From: Chrysophaeum taylorii
Lineage: Eukaryota > Sar > Pelagophyceae > Pelagomonadales > Pelagomonadaceae
NCBI GenBank assembly: GCA_029834535.1
Contig: JAQMWT010000661.1
Location: 1 to 22,248, forward strand
Direction of reading: 5' to 3'
Length of the DNA: 22,248 nucleotides
Position 1 is the stretch's first letter. Each line of letters starts with the position of its first letter. The notes under the pieces are model-generated. The model saw nothing but the letters and a program-made list of their open reading frames with translations, did no database searches and was not told the origin of the DNA. Below, piece after piece: positions 9,761 to 16,641 of the stretch. A program made the translations under genes and the position numbers.

Positions 9761-11911
9761 TTAGTGTTTTTTGACATCGAGGAGGTTTGGGCGGCTCAGC
9801 GAGTGCGCAATGGCGCTGCCCTTTTGTGCCTCGAGGATGGGGCACACGTGGACTTCGAACCACGCGTCGACTCGTTCGTTGAAGGCGACCTGCCACCCGT
9901 GATTCCCTTGAGTCGCCGCCGATGTTGTTGCGTCGAGGGCAGTCGTCCTCCATGCCGCAGGCTGCGCGGCGTCGAGCGCGCTTGCGAGGGCACAAAAATT
10001 GAGCCGTCGCGCGAGGTCGACCCACGGTTGGAACTCGTGGCTGTACGAGCCGCGGGACGCTTTGCGCGCGGCCGACTTGGCTATGATGGAGATGGCGGTA
10101 ATCTTGACGAAATTCTCGAACTCGTGGACGGACTTGTAGTAGGATTCGATCTTTGTTCGCAAGATCTCGCGGTCGGTTTCGTATTGGCACTGCGTTTTCT
10201 CGACGGAGAGAAACTCGATCGACGAGATGTAGAGCGCGAGCGTCGCCGGGTTCAAAAACGCTTCAACGCACATGTGCACTGTCCTCGGGTGGTGCGAGAC
10301 CAGAAACTCGGCCCACTCGTAGACGCACCACGTCCGGTTAAAGTAATTCCAGGACAGCAGGACGACCATGCCGTCGCATCGTCTCAGGAAGAGCTCGAGA
10401 TTGTCGACGCAGTCAATCATGAGCGGATGGTTTTGCGGAATACAACACTTGTCGATCCAGAAGGTGCAGTCCTTCTTCCAGCATGGATTCTTCGTCGTCG
10501 TCTTCGGTAAGCTTGCCGCCGCCGTGATATCCTGCGCCGCGATCGCTAGCTCGCTCGCCTTGATGTCGGAATACGCCGACGACATGAACATATCCCAGTC
10601 TTCCGGCGGGCTCCACGAGTGTGAGACAAACCGGGTTGCTCTCTTGGCGGGATGCGACATTTTGTAGTCCGTCGTATGCCCACGGTTCTTCGTCCAAAAT
10701 ACCGACGTTCGACCCATGGCGTCCGCGTCGAACCAATCGGCCGCGACGCGCTCTGCGGCGACGGCGCGCATCAGGAGGTCCGTCGGGTCGTCGGCCTCGC
10801 GTACCGCTGCAGCGAGTTTGTCGAGCGCCGACTTTGTTCGGGGCGTAATGGCTTCTACACAAACGAGCTCGGTCAACTTTGAAGAAGAAGAAGAAGAAGA
10901 AGAAGTTTTCGGCGTCGACGTCTCGATCATTCTAGTGCGGGAGCCTTCGTCCTGATCAGCTTGTGATATTCGTTGCTTCGCAGGCGCCTGCACCATGACA
11001 GCGTCCGAGGAGGAACAACACAGCCATCCAGACACGCGGCGACACCGCAATTTGTGGTGGCGCTGGTGCTGCTGCTTGGACGTCGAGGAGTCTTCGTCAA
11101 CGTCTGAATCTTCGTTTTCGTAAGAGCCTTCGTCGTTGTCTGCGTCTTCGTCCTCACAAGAGATTTCGTCTTTATCTGGGGACATATCGTTCTCAGCTTC
11201 GTTTGACAATCGCTGCCCCGTAGGTATTTGCGACGCGACGACGTTCGAAGAACAACACGACCACCCCGAAACGCGGCGGCGACGTGGCAGCTGGTGGTGA
11301 CGATGGCGGTGGTTATCAATCAGGGTCTGGAGGCCAGCGACCGTTCTTTTTTCGACTCGAATTGTCCAGGTCGCATGAAATCCGCCTTTTTTGGGGGTCT
11401 CCCAGCGTTCCATGCGGACCAACGATTGATCGTAGAGGGCGCGGCCGAGAGTCGGAAGTAGCCCCTCGACCAGCGGCGCGAGCAACACTCCGCGCGAACT
11501 TTGGTATGACAAGACAAAGTCGCGGTTGTTGGTGCCGGCGACCTCGAAGACCGGGAATGTCGACTCGCGGAAGGATCGCTCCAGGTTGTAGTGCAAGTGG
11601 TTGATGTTCTGGAGCAACGCGACGAGGTCGCCGCCCATTGCCCGGAGTATTCGGGCGTAGCCTTGTCTCAGGAGGTAACCACCAAAAAAAATGCCAAACA
11701 CGCGCAACGCGTCGCCAACCGACACCTCGAGGACGTTCGCTGTTGCCTGTACGACCGCGATGGTCGCTTCTTCATCCGGATATTGCTTGCTCCGGTCGAG
11801 GATCGTCGCGTCGTCTTCGATACCAACGTCCCTCAAAATTTTCTCCCACTTGTCCGCGCCGAACTTGGTCACAACGAGCTCCTTGAGAGCAACGTGGATC
11901 AGCCCGTGCAT
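9761..11911 (-). CDS. H-NOX sensor fused to TIR-like domain
   Basis: A 716-residue protein in one uninterrupted frame. Residues 1-190 are an H-NOX (heme NO/O2-binding, HNOB) domain: it starts MHGLIHVALKELVV, has the proximal-ligand helix INHLHYNL with H107 matching His105 of soluble guanylate cyclase beta1, P120, and the propionate-binding YxSxR motif as Y136-S138-R140. No Tyr occupies the distal stretch 141-152, which suggests an NO rather than O2 ligand. Residues 195-345 are a Cys/Arg patch, an acidic Ser/Asp/Glu region and poly-Ser, with a duplicated RRVSGWxCCSS element. Residues 425-600 are TIR-like: FVSHSW (428-433), WIDKCCIPQ (485-493), MVVLLSWNYFNRTWCVYEW (515-533), where E532 sits where NAD-cleaving TIRs keep their catalytic Glu. 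The rest to 716 is unassigned. There is no cyclase, kinase or membrane segment. It is probably a cytosolic gas-responsive signalling protein. The start is fixed by the H-NOX N-terminus, which normally begins at or next to the initiator Met. Confidence 0.85.
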   Translation of the reverse strand: MHGLIHVALKELVVTKFGADKWEKILRDVGIEDDATILDRSKQYPDEEATIAVVQATANVLEVSVGDALRVFGIFFGGYLLRQGYARILRAMGGDLVALLQNINHLHYNLERSFRESTFPVFEVAGTNNRDFVLSYQSSRGVLLAPLVEGLLPTLGRALYDQSLVRMERWETPKKGGFHATWTIRVEKRTVAGLQTLIDNHRHRHHQLPRRRRVSGWSCCSSNVVASQIPTGQRLSNEAENDMSPDKDEISCEDEDADNDEGSYENEDSDVDEDSSTSKQQHQRHHKLRCRRVSGWLCCSSSDAVMVQAPAKQRISQADQDEGSRTRMIETSTPKTSSSSSSSSKLTELVCVEAITPRTKSALDKLAAAVREADDPTDLLMRAVAAERVAADWFDADAMGRTSVFWTKNRGHTTDYKMSHPAKRATRFVSHSWSPPEDWDMFMSSAYSDIKASELAIAAQDITAAASLPKTTTKNPCWKKDCTFWIDKCCIPQNHPLMIDCVDNLELFLRRCDGMVVLLSWNYFNRTWCVYEWAEFLVSHHPRTVHMCVEAFLNPATLALYISSIEFLSVEKTQCQYETDREILRTKIESYYKSVHEFENFVKITAISIIAKSAARKASRGSYSHEFQPWVDLARRLNFCALASALDAAQPAAWRTTALDATTSAATQGNHGWQVAFNERVDAWFEVHVCPILEAQKGSAIAHSLSRPNLLDVKKH

Positions 11912-12088
11912 GTTGTCCCTATGATGATGATGATGCTAATGATGATGATAGTGATGATGATTATATTTTGGTGCCGACCGACCGGTTTTTTATTGTCTGA
12001 CCCAGAAAGAGAAGAAATACGATCCGTTAGAAAAAACGAACCAAGCGAGGGTTTCATCATCAGATAATCCTAACTACTAATCGACAGA

Positions 12089-12132
12089 TGTTTGTCTGTC
12101 TGTCTGTCTGTCTGTTTGTTTGTTTGTTTGTC
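12089..12132. repeat. TGTC/TGTT tetranucleotide microsatellite
   Basis: A run of TGTC units changing into TGTT units upstream of the H-NOX gene. Confidence 0.9.
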
Positions 12133-12144
12133 CCTCGATTTAGG

Positions 12145-12190
12145 GTAAGGATCAGGTAGGTGCGAGAGTAAGGATCAGTTAGGCGCGAGA
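12145..12190. repeat. 23-base tandem duplication
   Basis: Two adjacent copies (12145-12167 and 12168-12190) beginning GTAAGGATCAG and ending GCGAGA, differing at two positions. This looks like a recent local duplication at the edge of the helicase relic. Confidence 0.85.
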
Positions 12191-12198
12191 GCCAGACA

Positions 12199-12800
12199 GT
12201 GATCCTCCAAGCCGTCTACGGCGACCTCGCAGACTATTTCCACGACCCGCGGCGGCTCTTTTAGCCAGCGCGCCATTCTCACGCCCCGTCGAAACGATGT
12301 TGTCGATGCTGACAACGCGCGCATGAATGACCGCGGCCTTTTTTTCCCGGAGACGAGGCGTCGGAGTTCTTTTCGGCCGACTAGGTTGGGTCGGAAGCCG
12401 ACGCCTCGCTCTTTACAGTCGAGTTTTCAATTCCCTGACAACCAACGACATGCTCACTTTGATCGCGAGCTTAATGTCTTCGCAACCTCGACCCGTCGCA
12501 CGGCCACTGCAACGGTACCAGATACATGATCGATCGTGTCGTTGTCACCGAGGCTCCTCCAACCTGTATCCCTTAAGGCCGGCCTACGCCAAACGATCAA
12601 CAAGAGCCAGGGCCAGACGCCCCGCGAGGTCGGCGTCCTCTTTCCCAAGCCCGTCTTCTGCCACGTCCAGCTCTACGTGGCTCTCTGTCGATCGGCATCC
12701 CCGAGGATATACTCATCTGGGTCGACGACTCCACCTTACCCCACACGTGCTGCGCAATACCGATAAGCCCCCTCCCGGCGTCTACACGCGCACTGTAGGT
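12199..12800 (+). mobile_element. Helitron-type PIF1 helicase relic (C-terminal part)
   Basis: A decayed copy of the C-terminal third of the PIF1-like helicase encoded by Helitron rolling-circle transposons. Fragments appear in the correct order but in shifting frames: AVYGDLADYFHDP (about 12211-12250), RAILTPRRNDVVDADNARM (about 12268-12326), FNSLTTNDMLTL (about 12425-12462), NLDPSHGHCNGTRYMI (about 12490-12530), INKSQGQT (about 12595-12620), FPKPVFCHVQLYVALCR (about 12641-12691) and WVDDSTLP (about 12718-12742). Frameshifts and a stop after the first block make it non-functional. No Rep/HUH domain or Helitron termini were seen. The final part is closely similar to the relic at 16240-16545 on the opposite strand, so both derive from one family. 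Confidence 0.8.
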
Positions 12801-13114
12801 GAACTTACTGGGACCACGTGAACTTACAGGGGTTGGAGACTGGGACTAGGTGAACTGAGTGACCAGGTGAAACTGGGACCAGGTGAACATACTGGGGTTT
12901 TTAGAGTAAAGGGTTTTTAGAGTAAACTCAAAGGTTGGCGGCGCGTGCGGATCAAAGCAGCTTAGATTGGCGGAGGCGAGAGCGACGAGCTCAAGGGAGT
13001 TGGTGTGAGCTAGGTGAACTTACTGACCAGGTAACTAACTAAACTTATACGAAACTTACTGGGACCAGGTGAACTCTCTGGGGTTAGAGATTGGGACTAG
13101 GTGAACTTACTGGC
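12797..13114 (+). repeat. Degenerate AGGTGAAC tandem repeat
   Basis: Repeated variants of a unit close to AGGTGAACTTACTGGGACC are scattered over about 320 bases, interrupted by variants such as GGGGTTTTTAGAGTAAA and by about 80 bases of unrelated GC-rich sequence (about 12930-13010). The array begins directly at the end of the helicase relic. The unit contains a good splice-donor-like string (CAGGTGA). Its function is unknown; it could be a minisatellite within or beside the transposon. Confidence 0.75.
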
Positions 13115-13140
13115 CTGCACTTGTAATAACTCAATCATCG

Positions 13141-13374
13141 ATGGCGGCGACAGCATTGTTGGGTTTGCGTCGGGTGTGGTGCGCGCAGTTCCTGGCGACG
13201 GTCGGCGCACTCGCGCACGTCGGGGGTGGTGGCGACCAGAGTGCGTCGTTGTGGCTGATGAACCGGAACGCGCGCAAACCGAAGAAGGCGAACCACGGCG
13301 CGCGACCTTGCTCGAACGTGGGCCGGCGGGCCAAGCGGGCTCGCAAAGGCAAGATCATGAAGTTGCGGCCTTGA
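13141..13374 (+). CDS. Small basic protein, probable organellar ribosome-associated
   Basis: A 77-residue protein in two parts. The N-terminal 35 residues (MAATALLGLRRVWCAQF and following) are hydrophobic with Arg and no acidic residue until D32, like a mitochondrial presequence. The C-terminal half, from about residue 37, is highly basic and contains LWLMNRNARKPKKANHGARP followed by CSNVGRRAKRARKGK. The KPKKANHGARP-type segment looks to me like a conserved motif of small basic mitochondrial proteins, and small size, basicity and presequence suggest a mitoribosomal or RNA-binding subunit. I cannot name the family with certainty. The gene lies 183 bases upstream of the WW-domain gene on the same strand and directly after the tandem repeat. 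An antisense frame across it is a shadow. Confidence 0.6.
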   Translation: MAATALLGLRRVWCAQFLATVGALAHVGGGGDQSASLWLMNRNARKPKKANHGARPCSNVGRRAKRARKGKIMKLRP

Positions 13375-13399
13375 AGCAACAGACCTTCTGCTTCTCTCT

Positions 13400-13400
<1 letters not shown>

Positions 13401-13439
<39 letters not shown>

Positions 13440-13448
13440 TCGGCGGCG
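13401..13448. repeat. Two 24-base GCG/TCG repeat units
   Basis: Two perfect tandem copies (13401-13424 and 13425-13448) of a 24-base unit made of GCG and TCG triplets, between the small basic protein gene and the WW-domain gene. Confidence 0.9.
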
Positions 13449-13557
13449 GTCCTCTTTTTGTATGTAATATAGGATGCAATCGAGGGCTTGAGTTTGTTTC
13501 CCCCCCCTGGTCTTATTATTAAGGGAACGGACGTGCGAGCCGAGAGACGCGATTGTT

Positions 13558-15468
13558 ATGAGCGGCGCGAGAAGCGAGTTGCCCGAGGGGTGGGTGAGGT
13601 ACGTGGACCCGAAGAGCGGGGATCCGTATTACCACAACGCCGCGTTGAACGAGACGACGTGGGACCACCCCGGTCGATGGCGGGTCGGGTTGTTCTTCGA
13701 GAGCCTGCGCGAAAAAGGCGAGAAGGTGATGCAGAAGCAGAAGAAGGAGGACTATAGCTGGAGCGCGGCGCAGGGCGAGGACGATCTCGCTTTGCGGCGG
13801 CGGCTGACCGAGAGGATCGAAGCGTTGCGGAAGGAGTTCGCGAAGAGCGACGACAAGGCTAAAGTCGGGGAGCTTCGGGACGAGCTGACGCGACGGAGGC
13901 AACGACTGGAACGGCTGCGCGACGCCTTGGATGCCGAAAAACGAAAGGCGGCCGAGCTCGTGGTCGCCGCTGGCGGCGAAGTCGTGGTCAGAGAGGACGA
14001 TTCGGATTCGTTCGGCCGCGACGAGGAAGTGAGATCGCTTCGGCTGCAAATCGCGGACCTCGAGAAGCGAGTCTCGGCGCGGACGCCCGACGAGGAGGAC
14101 GACCTCCAGGCCCTCGACGAGACGATGCTGGATGTGGACGCGGCGATCGAGGACGCCGCGGTGCTGGCGGAGGCCGGGGTGAGCCCGAGCATGGCGCAGT
14201 TGCTGCGGACGAGGCCGTGGGACGACTCGGTTCTCGAGGCGGCCGTCGCCGAGGACTTCGCCCTCGAGTGGCAAGCGAGAATCCTAAAAACCGAGGACGA
14301 TCTGCTGGACTCGGACTCGGACGAGAACGGTAACGTCATCGAGACTTCTTGCGGCGGCGATGTCGGCGAGCGAGAACGGCGTCCTTCCTCCGCCGCCGCG
14401 TGGACGTGTCCGCTCGACGCGCCCGGTTTCGTCTTCTCCGAGGACGACGACCTCGTTTCGGTACCCGCCGCCCTTCGAAAGAAGAAGAAGAACAACGGAG
14501 CTCTCAAGTTCCCCAAGACGAAGAAGTTTCTCACGGGAAAAAAGAACGAGTCCCTCTTCACAGACGCGACCGCCTCGAGCAGCTTCGACGACCTCGACGC
14601 CTCGGCGTCGCTCCCCGGCTCGTGCTGGCAGTGGCTCTCCGGGTGGCGCGTCGAGGGCGGCGGCGAGGGATGGATCTACGGCGACGCCCACTCCCTTGCC
14701 CTCGCGGCCTGCGGGAACGAACCCTTCATCGCTGAAGATTCGCGCGCCGCGCGCCGAGCGCCGCTCCGCTGCCGCCGCTGGCGCCGAACCAGAGCCCTCG
14801 TCCGACCGCCCCCCGACCCCGCGCTCGCCCCCGACAACAACGTCTGCGTCGTTGCACGAAAGCTCCTCGAGCTCCGCGCTCACGCCGCCAGCCTCGAAGT
14901 CCTCGCGTCAAAACTCTCGGATCAACTCGTCTCGACTCGATCGGCGCTCGACGCCTCGGAGCGCAAGGCCGCGCGCCTCCCCGCCCTCGAGGCCGCCTTG
15001 GTCGAGACCAGCAGCATGCTCCGCGACACCGAACTTCGCCGCGACGCCCTCCAGCGACAGCTCGTCGCCACGACCGGCGTCCAGCAGCGCCACGATAGCC
15101 AGCTCTTTTCTTCGGACGGACGAACGAACGCCTTTCCCGACCGCGTCCCGCAGAAGAACAACCCTTTCGTCGACGACCTTTCGCCCCCACCGCGCGCACA
15201 ACCCCCCTCCCAACAGGAGGACCCACCACCTCGAGAAGACCTTAAACACGACGCGCCTCCCGACGACGATGTTGAAAATATACGCGCTGAGCCAACCGAC
15301 GAGCCGCCGCCTTCCAAAAAAGACGACGACCAGCCTCCCGCCTCTGACGAACAACAACCTCCTGCGCCGCCGCGAGACGTGGACAAAAAAGAAGACCAAC
15401 AGCGCGACGAGGACCTCGTTGAGAAGGAGGAGGAGGAGGAGGAGGAGGAGGACACCGTCGAACTCTGA
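13558..15468 (+). CDS. WW, coiled-coil and DysF-like domain protein
   Basis: A 636-residue single-frame protein. A canonical WW domain occupies about residues 8-38 (LPEGWVRYVDPKSGDPYYHN to TTWDHP), with W12, Y24/Y25, W35 and P38 present, predicting binding to Pro-rich peptides. Residues about 75-200 form a charged coiled coil. Residues about 357-412 read WQWLSGW, then GWIYG, then RCRRWRRTRAL, the spaced W.W..W / GW.Y / RRRRW.R pattern of dysferlin-type (DysF) domains, known from ferlins, TECPR proteins and yeast peroxins Pex23/30. A second coiled coil covers about 430-505. The tail (about 520-636) is Pro/Asp/Glu-rich with an NPF tripeptide (535-537), a possible EH-domain ligand, and ends in an acidic run. 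Together this suggests an adaptor at membranes, but that is inference. Long frames open in other registers (for example 14360-15673) are GC-driven shadows. Confidence 0.82.
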   Translation: MSGARSELPEGWVRYVDPKSGDPYYHNAALNETTWDHPGRWRVGLFFESLREKGEKVMQKQKKEDYSWSAAQGEDDLALRRRLTERIEALRKEFAKSDDKAKVGELRDELTRRRQRLERLRDALDAEKRKAAELVVAAGGEVVVREDDSDSFGRDEEVRSLRLQIADLEKRVSARTPDEEDDLQALDETMLDVDAAIEDAAVLAEAGVSPSMAQLLRTRPWDDSVLEAAVAEDFALEWQARILKTEDDLLDSDSDENGNVIETSCGGDVGERERRPSSAAAWTCPLDAPGFVFSEDDDLVSVPAALRKKKKNNGALKFPKTKKFLTGKKNESLFTDATASSSFDDLDASASLPGSCWQWLSGWRVEGGGEGWIYGDAHSLALAACGNEPFIAEDSRAARRAPLRCRRWRRTRALVRPPPDPALAPDNNVCVVARKLLELRAHAASLEVLASKLSDQLVSTRSALDASERKAARLPALEAALVETSSMLRDTELRRDALQRQLVATTGVQQRHDSQLFSSDGRTNAFPDRVPQKNNPFVDDLSPPPRAQPPSQQEDPPPREDLKHDAPPDDDVENIRAEPTDEPPPSKKDDDQPPASDEQQPPAPPRDVDKKEDQQRDEDLVEKEEEEEEEEDTVEL

Positions 15469-15857
15469 CGACGACGACGACGTCCGTCCGTCCGTCCGTC
15501 CGTTCGTCCGTAGTAGTAGTCCATTGCCCCATCAGGCTCTCGTTGGTCTCCCACTCTCGGACCCATGCTTTCTCCCCTCGAGCAGCAAATATCCTGCGGT
15601 CAGGGGTGGCCGGCTCTCGCGCGGGCCTGGAACCCTCGGAAGGAAAGAACAACAAGCTCGTCTCGCGCGTTAAAGCCCCTAGTCGACGCTACTAGGAGGG
15701 TGGGTGCGCTCGCTTTTCGTGACATCGTACTGCGTGCCTTGCGGATCTCGTTTTTGCACCCCCAAGTCAACTACTATGGTCGTCGACTTCCAGCGTTATT
15801 ATACTACACCGTGCCATTAAACTAAAAAAAATCGTGCGCGCGGTCGTCGTCTCGCGC

Positions 15858-15902
<45 letters not shown>

Positions 15903-16239
15903 CGTGCCGTGCGCCGTGCCGTGCCGCAATTAACTTTTTAGGGTTATTACAAGCCAAAGTCGACGACGACGACGACAAGTACAGGCCAGCACGTTCACTT
16001 TGTCTGTCCAAAATCTCAAATCCCACGAAATAAGTAAGTTTTTTTTTCCCGTGCAACGCTCACTCCGATCCCTCGCAAACACTTGTCCTTGTTGTACAAG
16101 TGCTCCATCTCTTCGTTCTCTGTTCCTCGGGGATAAACAATGTTTTGCCATTTTGAGAGGGTTAATCGGAAATTGGAAACACGCATGATGAGTCGGTGCT
16201 GATGCGCTCGACTTGACTGTGCTGCGGGAGATTTGGCGG
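15469..16239. other. Intergenic region, microsatellites and hairpin
   Basis: This downstream region of the WW gene holds a GTCC repeat (about 15480-15510), a long TAA repeat (15859-15902) and a short CGA run (about 15960-15976). A perfect 7-base-pair hairpin, CACTTGT/ACAAGTG (16080-16086 and 16096-16102, 9-base loop), lies just beyond the 3' end of the second helicase relic. No gene is recognisable. Confidence 0.5.
15859..15902. repeat. (TAA)n microsatellite
   Basis: About fourteen TAA triplets, an AT-rich island in GC-rich surroundings. Confidence 0.95.
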
Positions 16240-16545
16240 CTACCCGAGGACCTCGTGGTAGACGACGACATTGCGCGTGTAGACGCCGTTGTCGGTATTG
16301 CGCAACGTAGGGTAGGGTGGAGTCTTCGACCCAGAAGACGATATTATCCTCGGGCTTGCCGACTCGGCAGAAAGCAGCCATGTAAAGAAAGCTGTGGCTG
16401 AAGACGGGCTTGGGCAAGAGGACGCCAACCCTGCGGAGCGTCTGGCTCTAGTTGATCGTCATGGCGAAGGCGGGCCGCAAGGGAAACTGGCGTCGGCGCA
16501 GCTCGAAGGGAGGGAAGCTCGCCCTGCTTGGGGTTTTCTTGATTC
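16240..16545 (-). mobile_element. Second Helitron PIF1 helicase relic, inverted
   Basis: Read on the minus strand this gives FELRRRQFPLRPAFAMTIN, then a stop codon and a small deletion where KSQGQT is expected, then SQTLRRVGVLLPKPVFSHSF, LYMAAFCRVGKPEDNIVFW, VEDSTLPY and, in another frame, GVYTRNVVVYHEVLG before TAG. This is the C-terminal end of a Helitron PIF1-like helicase, disabled by the in-frame stop, the lost Gln/Gly of the KSQGQT motif and a frameshift. It is the same family as the relic at 12199-12800 but in opposite orientation, so the pair brackets the small basic gene and the WW-domain gene. Its upstream edge lies within 100 bases of the CRAL-TRIO start codon. Confidence 0.82.
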
Positions 16546-16641
16546 CGCGCTCAGCCATCCACGTTCACGATCCGTGGCTGAACACACAAGGGCCCTATCT
16601 GCCCGTGACGTCATTTTATGACGTCAACAGGGAGCGAAACG

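Larger units (their letters stand above)
11912..12198. promoter_or_regulatory. Upstream region of H-NOX gene, repeat-rich
   Basis: About 290 bases separate the H-NOX start codon from the Helitron relic. They hold ATG/ATT-type trinucleotide repeats (about 11921-11962), a TGTC/TGTT tetranucleotide repeat (about 12089-12132) and a direct 23-base duplication (12145-12167 and 12168-12190). The H-NOX promoter must lie here or within the relic, but no element is recognisable. Confidence 0.35.

Noticed and set aside
9761..11911. Soluble guanylate cyclase
   Set aside because: The H-NOX domain fits, but there is no HNOBA region, PAS/coiled-coil linker or cyclase catalytic domain; the C-terminus is TIR-like instead.
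12797..13114. CRISPR array
   Set aside because: Units are short, degenerate and unevenly spaced without unique spacers, and the window is eukaryotic.
13519..14274. 251-codon minus-strand frame over the WW gene
   Set aside because: Antisense to a clear WW domain and coiled coil, with no recognisable domain of its own.
14360..15673. 437-codon plus-strand frame overlapping the WW-domain gene
   Set aside because: Ser/Arg/Pro-rich shadow in another register; the WW, DysF-like and coiled-coil features lie in the 13558 frame.
16080..16102. Helitron 3' terminal hairpin next to the second relic
   Set aside because: A 7-bp hairpin is present downstream of the relic, but no CTRR end follows it at the expected distance on the minus strand.
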